Positions 12,519-24,226 of a DNA stretch of 64,000 nt are shown here, piece by piece. Every line of letters starts with the position of its first letter. The stretch's first letter is position 1. This DNA is from Daedaleopsis sinensis. Lineage: Eukaryota > Basidiomycota > Agaricomycetes > Polyporales > Polyporaceae. The stretch covers positions 2,666,001 through 2,730,000 of the forward strand of contig CM066304.1 of the NCBI GenBank assembly GCA_033807695.1, in the 5' to 3' direction. Below the pieces are notes generated by a model that had not been told where the DNA came from, ran no database searches, and saw only the letters and a program-made list of their open reading frames with translations. Both the position numbers and the translations under genes were made by a program.

Positions 12519-15246
12519 GATAATCATGTCAAGATCTTGTGACGATAAGTATACTTAACCTACCATGCAGGCACGGCCTCCTGTAAACTCGCCCAGGATC
12601 AGATCAACTATCAATATTACTTGCTCTAAGCTTGCCAGACGGAAGTTACTACTTAACACTGACAGCCTTCAAGTTGACACACCTTCACCGCGTTGTCATA
12701 CCGTCATATAAAGGTGCGCCCCCTGCTTTCCACCGTCCAGGTCCCCGTCCTCCTGCATGCATCTCGGGTCTGCCTGACCGATGTCCACGATGCTTCAAAG
12801 TATCAACGGCGTGCATGTACGTGGGAATACGTGCAGGTGAGTATCTGATTCCGCCGGTCGAGACTCACATTTTTCGCAGGTGACCGCGAAATGCCCGTAC
12901 AACACGGCATGTCGTATGTCGGTTACTTGGATGCAGCTTGTTATGCGCGATGGTAACGAGGTCAAGGTCAACAGCTCACAAGAGCATACACCCGTGTTGC
13001 CTTTTAGGCTGGGCTGAACAGTGCGCGCTAGAGCAGTGTGCTGCGCGCATACAATTGTAGGTACCCGCACTGACACGTTTCCCGTACTCAACGTCACTGG
13101 CAGGAAGGTTTAGGTTACTAGGTACGTCATTGTGGCTGTTATTAATATTTGTCTTAGATGATGCTGTCTAATGTTATCCCTTCTTATCCACAGACCAATG
13201 TCCAGGACGATCGATATCTATAGACTACCGCAGTGCTTTGCCGGAACATGCAGTAGGATCGGTAGTGGCTTGCTGTGCCTGATCATTGGGGGCTATAGCT
13301 AGGTGAGTAAAGCATAACATTGCGATCGCAATCTCTAGGAATGAACATCTAAAGTGCGCTCAGCGGCCTCGGCCAATGTAGCTGCACAGTATTCAATGCA
13401 CGAAAGGAGATCGCGACCACAAATATGCAAGTACCTCATCCCATGCTGCGCCAAGAATGAGGCCAGGACGCATGTGGACGTGGGTACTTGCCGGGGGGCT
13501 GGTGTTCAAGTAACCTTCACACCGAGAAGCCCGCGAATGATCATCAAGTTCTCAAAGCCACGGTCGTCGGCTAGGGCGGTTACCATCCTCTTCCATCTAT
13601 CCTGTCGGCCTCGTCTGCGCACGATGTCCTTCAGAGAGAGAGAGAGACGATCGAACAAAGTTGCGAACAGGACAATAGAGAACAGGGCGTCGGGAGCCTG
13701 GAAGAAGGTGGGTGTCGTCAGTGGCGAGATCAGGCTGCGAGCATGATATCTTCTCAGACGACGCGATATGCAGCCTCGATCAAGATCCACGTGACCGTTC
13801 CATATGGTTAGATCCCATACCGGTGCACGTTTGAGGCGTTAACTGCCCCGGACTCCCACAGCGCAGGTACGGACTTGCCAAGTGCATCTTGCAGAGTCCG
13901 AGGACCACGACGGCCAGGTTTGCAATCCTCGGGAGAACGTGCAGGAAGAGATGCGCGTTTCAAGGTTCGAGGTGAGCTAGTGACTCAGTACTAGTACCCC
14001 GTGGGCCTTCCAGGACGTTGAGCTTTGGTGAGCGGGCCTTTATAAGTATCAGGCGTCCGTCAGCTTCCGCCAGGCGTTCCAACTTCCCACTGATGAGCTG
14101 ATGGCAGACTGATGTGAGCCGCCGGGTGGGGTTCGTCCAAGACAAGTCCGCTATCATGTCCGAGGGCCGGGCGTGCACGTTCCGTGGCATCCGTGCCGCG
14201 TTACGGCCGTGTGAGGTCTCGCGTCCGCCGTCCGCGTCATAGCTGAGCAGTGTACAATGCAGGACGTCATCGTAGGATATGCGCGGACAGGTGCCTGTGT
14301 GGGCACAAGGACGCTGTCAGATGCACCACAGGAGCGATGTTCTCTGCGTTTCGCGAGCGGCGAGCCCTCTTCTCTCGCGCGGGCACGGGTGCATTCGGCG
14401 CGTCCTAGATAGCGGCCGCGGGGCGCGCTGGGGCCGCGAGCATGGACCGTAGACTAGCGTGGCCTGTATTAGCACGTTGGGGGCTCCTAACAGGCTTGTT
14501 CTGCAATATACGCCCGAATCGATAGCGTTCGCAGCGCGGAGTACGGCTTGATGGCAGGGAGGGGCCCGGGCGGCTAGCTAGGGATGTGGAGGTGCTTATA
14601 TCGGCAAAACGGGCGCCCAGGACGAGGTGCCGGAAGGCCTTCGCAGTCGACCCGTGTTGCACTCTCCCTTGCCGCTAACGACGACCAGCGACCCGCTCTT
14701 TTCTCCCTTTCGTCGCTCCCTGCCTCTCCCCAACCGTCCCCGACGTTCCCAAGAGGTCTATCACGCCCGACCCTCCCTCGTTCTGTGCATGGCGCGTGCT
14801 CTCTCCCGGCCCCCCACCAACCGCCCCGCATCACTTTGAACACATCCCACTTGTGACCGACATTCTCTTCTAATCGCTACTCTTTCCACGCTGTCCTGCT
14901 CTATCTCCCTTGCATTTCGGTGCGAACAGGAGCGCGCTTGGATCCGCTGACTTGCATGTTCGTACCTGTGGTTCATCCAGCCCCGACTTTTGACCCCCAC
15001 TTCCTTTCCGAGGCCATCTTCTCGCGCACATCTGAATACGAGAACGGTGCTCGTGGCATTCTGGGTACGATAATCGTTCTATTCCTCTCCAAATCCCTTC
15101 ACCCATCTGCCCTCTCCCGTTCCCATGCTCACCCCCACTCGTCACCGCCAGAACTGCCGGAGTTGAGAGCCCCCCTTCCGTCCGTATAATTGGAGTGAGT
15201 GCCGTAACTCCGCTTTCGCTGGCGTGACACGATTGACGGTCCGTCC
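12519..15246. other. 2.7 kb gene-poor region
   Basis: I see no convincing coding exons, tRNA or repeats here. Open frames on both strands are short and low in family-like content. The last 600 bp are pyrimidine-rich (about 14690-14800) and probably form the promoter and 5' UTR of the kinase gene. A possible 5' UTR intron starts with GTGAGTG near 15195 and ends at CAG near 15254 or nearby. Confidence 0.4.
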
Positions 15247-18200
15247 ATGCTCCAGCACGGTACTTTGCGCCGGCGAAACACCCTTCTCGACGTCAGCGAC
15301 GCACCTGTTCATCATATGGCCGCCGCTGTCGCTAAACTTAACGTTACAATTTCCAAGCCGCATACGATGGTGTCACAAAAGCACGTAGATTCTGCCGTTT
15401 CCGCAACAGCTTCTTCATCCCGGCTGCAATCCCCGGAGCCACAGCCGAGGACGTTTAGTCGGCTGCGCTCGTCCCTGGAGCAGAGTCTGCGGACCGCGAC
15501 GAAGTCCAAGGCGAAACTTCCCGCGCCTGTTGACGAGTCGGGCGTGCTCTCTCATGGTGAGGGTAAGGGCAAGGGAAAGGCCTCAGGTGCCGATATCCCT
15601 AAGGAGAAGGAGAAGGCCAGATCGCGGATGTTATCTAAGGTTTCCTTCCGCCGGCCGGGCAGAGATGTGTCCTCTCCCTCACCTATACCGCCTGTGCCTT
15701 CCCTGGCCAGCGAAGAGAACGACGCAGACCGCGGCGGCAGGGATCGGGCAAAGGACAAAGTTCGAGTTGCTGGCCATACAAGCTTCTTGACGCCCTCGTT
15801 GCGGCAGGCCTCCATGTCGTCCCCCGCGTTGCACCTCTCCGCGCAGTCCATTGCCTCCCCCTTCACCCAGCCATTCGCGCTGCCTAGCGGGTCGACCTCG
15901 AATGTTGCAGCTCTTGTATCCCCTCCTCGAGACCGTACTCGAAGGGTTAGTGCCCAGCCTTCCGTAAGTACGAGGGACATCAGCGGCCCGACCCCTTTGG
16001 CTCCCAGACGAGACGTCCGCGCCAACGGCACATCCTCACCATCCCCCAGAGACATCGAGCAACGACCAAAGGGCCGACCTCCACCACTCACGTTCGCTTC
16101 ATCCTCCGCCGCTCCTTCCTCCAACCACCGCGAACTCACACCCCGCTCACCACCACCACCCGAAACCCCGACACGCAAGTCGAGGGAAGCGACTAGATCA
16201 CCTGATCTACACTCCCCAAGCTCGCCGTCGCCGCGAGGGATAGGCGTGAGCTCTAGGAGAGCAGCAGCCAGTGCAAGTCATCTTCCTCTTGGTTACGGCT
16301 CCCCCCCATCGTCGCCATCCACACCACGAGCGACAAGCCCTATACAACCCCGCTCAAATTCCAGAACACCGACTACACCTCGGGCGATCCCTTCTGCGTC
16401 CTCATCACACCTTCCGCTCGCGTCTACATCCTCTTCTAACTCTGGTCGTCGATCTTCTCTGGACGCTCGGCCACCTCATCTCTCATCATCCCCCGGTCCC
16501 TCTAGAGCAGCGTCTCCCGTTGCCCCGCCTCGTGCTCGGGCCATATCCCCCACGCAGCGCAACTTCTCACCCGGGTATCAGACGCGCATCTACAATGCCT
16601 CCACGACCTCCCTCGCGTCCCCTGCGAATCCGGAAAATCGGGAGCTGATACGATCTGCCACATCATTTCTCTGCAAGGAGATGCTCAAACCGCCATCACC
16701 TTTGAACAAGTCCGCGCTGGACCCGAAGGATTGGGAGGAGGTAGAGGTACGCCTACGAGCTTTGGCCCGGTTAGAACGGATATGGGGGCGGAGTGGCGCT
16801 TTGGGCAGTACGTCACAAGTCAATGTGGTTGCGCTAGGCAATGGGGTCGCTTCGGGCAGTGAGGAGAAGGAGAGGCGATTATTCGCCGAAGCTTTGAGAG
16901 ACGGCTATGTTCTGTGCCAGTGCGTCTTCTTCTGCTCCTGTGAAGGTTGTCTTTTGGCTCACAGTGTCTGACCGGCAGGTGCATCAATAAGCTGTTTCCG
17001 GGGACGATTGCGCGCGTAGACCGGCGCGAAGACGGGTTCGTGCGTACGTCTAACGTCACGAAGTTCCTCGCGGCGTCATCGAACATGGGGCTTGGCTCCG
17101 ACGAGCTCTTTCACCGCGACGACCTGATTGAGGCGACGAGCGAATCGCTGGCCCGCGTGGCCAGGACTGTCCTCGCATTGTCCCGACTCGCGGAGTTCCC
17201 ACCGGCGGACAAGTCGAAGATCATCCAAGGCGGTTCCCGCATAGGTTACAGCCCTTATGGTCAGAATGGTCGCGCCGCGGCCTCTACCCCCAACCTCAGC
17301 ATGTCTCAGCTGCAGCGCTCGACGTCGCCCACAGGCCCCAGCTCACCCATCGGGCGCAAGCGGTTCAGCCCACATCAGCACCTACCTACCGTTCGCTCTG
17401 ATAGCCCCAACGAGGACTCCAGTGACGGCAAGACCGCCAAGGACGAGGACGTTTTCGGCAGTCAACCAAACCAGTCGCGCACCATGTTTCCGGAGCACGA
17501 TGAGTTGCCGCCCAAACCTCCCCCGCGCTCCCCGCTCCGCGTCCGCCCTGTTGTCGAACGCATATCAGTGGCCGACTCCACGCGCGCATCCATGGGAGAC
17601 TCCGTTGTTGGCTCGCTCGCGGAGACCGTAGACTTTTCTGCGGCGATGCGTCAGTCCCATGCATCCAGCAACCTCACCGATACCACCATGATGTCCAGCC
17701 TGCTAGAGGTCCCCCGGAGCCCGACCAGTCAGAACAAGTTTGGGACGATCCGCACGGTGACGACAGAGGCAACGTCCTTCGTGCCTTCTGAGTCGCCTTC
17801 TATTACGCGGACGGAAGGGAGCTCGATCGCCCATTCCTTCAAGGACTTCAAGGAGGAGACGCGGAAGCGCAGCGTCGATTCGCCTTCTCGTCCTTCTCGC
17901 GAGCGCCGCCCGAGCGAGACGGCCGTTGTCGATCTGTCGAGGGTTGTGGAGGAGACGGAGGATAGCTCGACGAGCAAGTCGCGGTCTGATAAGACGGAGC
18001 CTGACCGGGCTCGTTCACCGCCTCGAGGTATTCCGATCAAGCTGGGGAAGGGGAAGTGGCCTGACGACTTCATAGGCTTGGACTCGTACCAGGCGCCGAG
18101 GTCGCCCGTTTTGGACGACGACGACTCGTTAAGCGTGTCTGTGTACACGCCGTTGTCGGTCTCTCCGCCACGCAGCAAGGTCGCGCTGTCCTCGAGGCAG

Positions 18201-20893
18201 CCTAATGAAAGCGTCGAGTCATTACCGCAGTTCCCTCGCAGACCCACCCATCGAGCCAGACACAGCGTCGATACCCCTGGCCTCCTGCCCAAGGACGCGT
18301 TGCTGCGGCGCGACTCCAGTCCAGACGCGAGCGGCTCGCCTCCGCGCCGGATCGTGCTGAGGCGCAGCAGCTCCAAGGCCGCCGGCAATCGGAACGGGAT
18401 CTACATCCCGCACAAGGAAGGCTCTGTCTCGCCCGACGACGTCGAAGGCGCGGTCCCGTTCCCCCGCACTGTGTCGGGCGAGCACTCGACGCCCCCTGGC
18501 GCCGGCTTCGTGTTTCCCTCTGGCTCCCCGGACAGGTCCACGCCGGACCTCAGTTCGGGCGCGAACGATCGTCCCCGCCTGCCGCGTGGTCGTTTCCAGA
18601 GCGAGGTCGATGCGGCGAGCGCGAGGAGGAAGCCGCGGCCGAACTCGTTCGACGAGTACGGCGCCAAGCCGCCGCGGAGGTCGCGGTTCGAGAGCATGGT
18701 GAACCTGGGGGTGGCGTCGAGCAACGCCAGCGCGAGCGACCTTATGTCGCGCGACTCGTACGATGGCAGTGCTGTCCGTCAGACTCTCATCGTGCGGGAG
18801 GACGGCAAGGCACCGACCCAATTCGTGAGTGATACAGTCAGATCTTCGTGTCGGCCCGCGTTCTCATCATAGCGACGGCTTTGCAGCAACTTGGTAACTG
18901 CATAGGCCGCGGGCAGTTCGGCGCTGTCTACCGGGCGCTGAACCTGAACACGGGACAGATGGTCGCGGTGAAGCGCATCCGGCTGGAGGGCCTGAAGGAG
19001 GAGGAGATCGCGCAGCTCATGAAGGAGGTCGACCTGGTCAAGAGTCTCTCTCACCCGAGCATCGTCAAGTATGAGGGCATGGCGCGCGACGACGACACGC
19101 TCAGCATCGTTCTCGAGTACGCATCGATGTTTGTGCGCTTCTGTTGACTGCGCTGACGTTCGTCCAGGTACGCCGAGAACGGATCGCTCGGCCAGACCCT
19201 GAAGGCGTTTGGCAAGCTCAACGAGCGGCTCGTCGCGAACTACGTCGTGAAGATCCTGGAGGGGCTGCACTACCTGCATCAGAACGACGTCGTGCACTGC
19301 GACCTGAAGGCGGCGAACATCCTCACCACCAAGAACGGGAACGTCAAGCTGTCAGACTTCGGTGTCTCGCTCAATCTCCGCGCCATGGAGCGCGAGATGA
19401 AGGACGTCGCCGGGACGCCGAACTGGATGGCCCCAGAGGTGATCGAGCTCAAGGGCGCGTCCACCAAGTCCGACATCTGGTCTCTTGCCTGTACTGTGAT
19501 CGAGCTGCTAACCGGCCGCCCGCCCTATGCGGAGATCGCCAACAGCATGTCGGGTAAGCTGGTGGTTGCGGGCTTCAGTTGCTGGTGATTGGGATCTAAC
19601 ATCGTTGCGGTCGTCAGTAATGTTCCGCATCGTCGAGGACAACTCACCTCCCCTGCCCGAAGACTGCTCCGAGGGTCTGCAGGACTTCTTGAAGTGGTGC
19701 TTTCAGAAGGACCCGGCCAAGCGTCCGAATGCTGAGCAGCTGTGCGAGCACCAGTGGCTCAAGCTGAACTCCGCTGCTCATAAGGTATGTGGGCTATACG
19801 AACGGCATCAGTGCGGCCACTCACGTCCCCATAGCATCTGCAGGAGCTACGCCCGCAAGACAGCATCCCGTTCTTGCGCCGCGTCAGCGCTGACATGCAG
19901 AAGTCCAAGGCGATACGTTACCTCGCCGACATCGATAAGCCGCTCTCTGAGCCTGCATTAGATCGTCGGACGTCGTTGGAACAAGTCGTTCCGGCATCAC
20001 CACCGCGGGTGAGGATATCGAATGGCCCGGGCCCGGGAGAGCACTCCTTTGTCAAAACCAGCTTCGGCAAACGTGTGTCCTTTGTCACCATCGATCTCTT
20101 TCGGATACTGACTGTGGCACTAGCTGTCATCTGCAGAGTTTGTCTCCAGAACGTCAAGAAGAGCGCTGTTCTGTGCGAGCAGTGCAGCCTCATCGCTCAT
20201 TCAAGATGCTCGGGAAATGCCCCTCCCACCTGCGACCTCCGTGCCCAGCTACTGCTCTATGCACAGTACGCGGAGAACGGCAACCCGAACACTCCCCAGT
20301 CACCGTTTGAGATTCTCGCCGCCGCAGCGCAAGCTGGTCCTCCGACAAGCCCCACCAGCCAGACGTCCGACGATGGGTACTCGAGGCGTACGAGCCAAGA
20401 CTCTGTGCAGCCTAATCTTTCCGCGGGGCAGACCCACGCGCCCCATCCACCTACGGCATTCAAAGTTCTCTCGGCGTTCAAGCGGTCAAGATCCTCTCTG
20501 ACGATCGACCAAGACACACAGTCCCAGGTCTCGGCCCCTTCTTCTTCCCAGCCTTCCCAGCCCCGCCAGATCGCCCGCAAGCACTCCGTCCTGCGGCGCA
20601 AGAACCCCGACGAGCGGCCGCACTCGCTGTCGAGCACCAGCACGACCCCGAACTCGGCGAGCATGCGGAGCGCGGTGACCGCGGCCGAGAGCATGTCGTC
20701 CAGCCACCGTCGCAGCCGTATCTCCGGCGGAGACAAGTCGGACAGGCTGTCTCGGATGACGTCTTTCTCCGCTGTATCAGCAGCGTCCGGCGCTGAGACG
20801 GAGCGCGACGAACCGCGAGTGGTCGGGGGGCTGCCCAGGAGCTCCCGGGACAAGCGGCGGGATCGGGAGAGCGGCGGGTGCACCGTCCAGTGA
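15247..20893 (+). CDS. CH-like domain + Cdc7/SepH (Cdc15-type) protein kinase + C1 domain
   Basis: Seven exons (15247-16919, 16979-18824, 18887-19116, 19168-19553, 19618-19784, 19835-20072, 20124-20893) join in phase to 1769 aa. The Ser/Pro-rich N-terminus (about 1-450) is probably disordered. A calponin-homology-like domain follows at about 475-650 (FAEALRDGYVLCQCINKLFP, FVRTSNVTKFLAASS). The kinase domain starts near 1170: GRGQFGAVYRALN, VAVKRI, catalytic HCDLKAANIL, SDFG, and APE in the activation segment. It resembles septation-initiation/mitotic-exit kinases Cdc7, SepH and Cdc15, so a role in septation is inferred. After the kinase a C1 zinc domain has spacing H-x12-C-x2-C-x10-C-x2-C-x4-H-x2-C-x7-C. 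The tail is again disordered. A second in-frame ATG at 15316 has better context and could be the true start. Confidence 0.85.
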
Positions 20894-21720
20894 GCCCCGC
20901 TGCCATCTCGTCCGACATCCGCCATCTGCTCTGCGCCGTTGCCATCTCACTTCATCTTTTATCATCATCACCATCATGTCATCGTCTAGCATTATATTCC
21001 CCATTCACGGCGCGATATTCCTCTATGTACATTAGTATCCCCGATACCTCGACGCACGATGGCTCCTCACACAGTCTTTGCTCTTCCGGACGGTGACCAG
21101 GCTCGGTGAACTTTTTCTTATTGCATATCATGATAGTGCCTATTACGCGCTCTTAATATCCATATGTCGCATCCCCATCCTCACCCCCCTACGTACGTAC
21201 GTATACATCATTGACATCCACGCCGCCCATAGTACTAGTTGTTATCGCTGTGTGCTTGTGTGTCCGCAATGAAGTTGTTATGCATCCTGTATAACCTCCC
21301 CCTCAAGCCTCCTCAAGCCCATAGTAAGCCAAAGATCGACTATCATCTTGCTTCCTATTATGGTCAGCAACGGAGACTACCTCAAGCCAATGATCTCAAG
21401 CTTGCCCAAGCAACCACCACCGTGCCAGTGGGCGAGCACTAGAGCAGGGGGCGAGCGCTAAAGGCCGAATACGCCAGATATAGCAAGGTGGTACCGGCGC
21501 CTGTAACCTGAGACTCAAGTTGATTTTGAAAATGTGGCCGTCACTCGTGTCCTCCTCCACCGTGACTCGGACTCTTGTCCTGTAGTACTTGTCTTTCTTT
21601 GCAAGCATCGAGCGCTCTTTGCTACTTTGTTCTGCATGCGCGCACTACGCAGTGAGTACCGTGAATGCCCTACACTCTCTATCAAGTTCTCGCCGAATTA
21701 GAGTTGATCGCGTGAGGTCC

Positions 21721-21752
21721 GAGGAGGAGGAGGAGGAGGAAGAGGAGGAGGA
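21721..21752 (+). repeat. GAG-rich microsatellite
   Basis: A run of GAG/GGA triplets with one GAA interruption, directly visible in intergenic DNA. Any reading frame across it is a by-product of the repeat. Confidence 0.85.
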
Positions 21753-22486
21753 AACAAGTTTTGGCAAGGATGAAGAGCACGCGAGCGCTGGGTTCCAATC
21801 TGAACCTCGCGACACAGCACAATCCACCTCCTCCCTCATTTTTGATCCTATCCGAGACAGGGACACTTACGTACACATTCCTACCCTATCCAGCTCATAA
21901 TCAGCGCTTCAAATCGCCAGAAGAACACATGCGAATCAATTACGACCCCAGGACCGCTGCTCAACATGGTCGGTCGGTGTAGTAGTAATGATAGCTCCAC
22001 TCGCACATGGGATCAATCCTTCTTCGCATCTCGGGACGCTGTTCTTGCAGACTAGTACCCCAGATATCTATCGACCCCCTTCCCAGACCCCCCGCGCCGA
22101 TAGACCTAAACAGACAGACGGTGATGTGCCGCGTACGAAGAAGGGGACCGTGGCGGTTCGATGGTCCGTACCAGCAGGTACCAGCCGGCTCGCTGCGCCA
22201 CCAAGTTGCCACCAAGGCTCGCCACTCCCGCGTTAAGCTCACAGTTTGAATCGGCTGACTATGTAGACGTGATGCAGGCCGTCTCTATCTGGCCGTATCA
22301 CGGTCGTCTGCTTGACGACGACGCCCTTTCCGTCTTTGTGACTTCGCGGACCGCATGGCAGACGGTGTGCTCATCTTGCGTTCCTCGTGGTTCTTGCGGT
22401 CTTGCGGTCAGAGACACCATGGACCGGACGAGTGATGGTGCCGCTGCGCGACCCGCGGCTGCCCGGGAGTTACAAGACGACGCGGG

Positions 22487-22492
22487 TATAAA
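22487..22492 (+). promoter_or_regulatory. TATA box of first GH18 gene
   Basis: A TATAAA stands 99 bp before the ATG at 22591, in a GC-rich setting. A similar box precedes the paralog. Confidence 0.6.
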
Positions 22493-22590
22493 GGCATCAA
22501 TTGCAAGGGGCGAGAGGGCTGCAGAACTCAGCCTCTTCCAGACTGTCGACGACGACACAATCCACAACGTACTCCCTGCACAGGCCCAAG

Positions 22591-24226
22591 ATGCTCGCTC
22601 TGTCGTGGTTCTACGTTCTGTCGTCGCTGTACCTCTTCCGGAGCGTGCTCTCGGCCCCTACGGTCGACCTGGCCCTCGACGCGCGTGCTGTCGAGAAACG
22701 CGCAGTGCCCAGTGCTCCCCGCTTCGTTATCTACAGCGACAAGTGGGTGCAAGGCGTGACCGGAGCCCCTCCGGTCGCTGATGTCCAGGTGCGTTATCTG
22801 CTGCACCAGTATTAGGGCTCGCTCAGCGCAACTGACCTCTGGACTAGGGCTACAATGTCTTGTAAGCGAGTTGTTGAACGATGACGAGAGCAAGCAGTGC
22901 TCAATGCTAACGTCAAATGTTAGCGCCCTGTCGTTCCTGATGGTCATCGGCCCACAAGACAAGGCCCTCGAATGGACGCAGCTCACCGACGCGGACCGTG
23001 CTTCGATCAAGTCGCAGTACAACGGCGCGGGGATCAGCCTCATGGTCTCCGCCTTCGGGGCGAACGACCAGCCGACGACGGCTGGGGCGGACCCCACACA
23101 GACCGCGAATACCATGGCCGCGTGGGTGAAGCAGTTCAACCTCGACGGGCTGGACGTCGACTACGAGGTGCGTCCTCCCGTAATTGTAACGCAGGGCGCT
23201 AGGTTAATAGTTAAGTATAGGACTTTACGGCGATGGACAAGGGCGACGGCAACGCCGAGGCGTGGCTCGCGACGTTCACGAAGCAGATCCGCACGCAGCT
23301 TCCGCAGGGCCAGTTCATCTTGACGCATGCACGTGAGTTCTAAATCGCCTCGGAATCCGGATGATAGAACACCCATGTCCATGCTCACGCGCGAATGGAA
23401 ATGCTCAGCGGTCGCCCCTTGGTATGTCTCAGCACACTCTGCTTTTCTCGTGAGTCGCGACGTGTGTGTTGACGACTGCGCGTTTTCAGGTTCTCGATCA
23501 ACCAGAAGTTCGCTGCCGGTGCTTATCTCACCGTCGACAAGACCGTGGGCGACTTGATCGACTGGGTAAGCGCATGTGAATCAACCATGCACAGAGTTAG
23601 CACGCTGACAAAAGCGCACAGTACAACGTCCAGGTATGTGCATTCGGAAGTACGAGCGTACCCCGCCTCCAACCTCTCACGCCGCGAACGCCGCGTTCTC
23701 GCAGTTCTACAATCGTCAGTGCTATTCTTGCAATCTCCCGGCTGCCCCCGTGTACTGAATGTGCTCTCCCTGACAGAGGGAATCACGGAATACACCACCT
23801 GCGACACCCTCCTGAACACCTCGGGCGGAGACTGGCCGAACTCCTCCGTGTTCGAGATCGCAGCGTCGGGCGTCGCGCTGGACAAGCTCGTCGTCGGGAA
23901 GCCCGCGCTGGCCGCCGGCGACGCGAACAATGGTTTTGTCGCGCCCGAGACGCTCGCGACGTGCTTCTCGGAGGCCAAGGCCAAGGGGTGGAGTGCGTAC
24001 CATCTACCAGGGTTATCATATCTCTCTCTAATGGCAAAGTGCTAATATCCTTCTCCTTCTCTTCCTCTGCCAGACGCGGGCGTGATGGTGTGGGAGGTGC
24101 GCCCGTTCCCGTTCTTGTGCTCATCGGGCACTCCGCTGACGGCTGTTCCGACTCGGACGTTGACAGTACCCCGACGCCGCGGCGGCGTGGATCGCGACCG
24201 TCCGCGCGCAGGCGTTCCCGGTGTGA
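22591..24226 (+). CDS. secreted GH18 glycoside hydrolase (chitinase-like), copy 1
   Basis: Eleven exons join in phase to 325 aa. A signal peptide (about 1-22, hydrophobic LALSWFYVLSSLYLFRSVLS) and a short pro-region ending EKR, a possible Kex2 site, precede the catalytic domain. The GH18 signature DGLDVDYE supplies the Asp-x-x-Asp-x-Asp-x-Glu catalytic motif; MVSAFG and VQFYN are the other conserved barrel strands. GH18 enzymes cut beta-1,4-linked GlcNAc in chitin or the chitobiose core of N-glycans; this compact, single-domain form without binding module could be either. Ten introns split the gene and several exons are tiny (14, 13, 12 and 10 nt). The next gene copy is 1.8 kb downstream on the same strand. 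Confidence 0.9.

Larger units (their letters stand above)
20894..22590. other. intergenic with microsatellites
   Basis: This covers the kinase 3' flank and the GH18 promoter. It holds an ACGT tetranucleotide run (21191-21203) and a GAG-rich run (21721-21752). I see no gene. Confidence 0.5.

Noticed and set aside
17729..18388. 219-codon antisense frame in the same kinase exon
   Set aside because: Same reason: low-complexity sense coding leaves the antisense frame open.
18222..18821. 199-codon antisense frame inside the kinase gene
   Set aside because: It is a shadow of the Ser/Arg-rich sense exon; the sense frame is supported by exon phase and domains.
21191..21203. ACGT tetranucleotide run
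   Set aside because: An ordinary microsatellite without other context.
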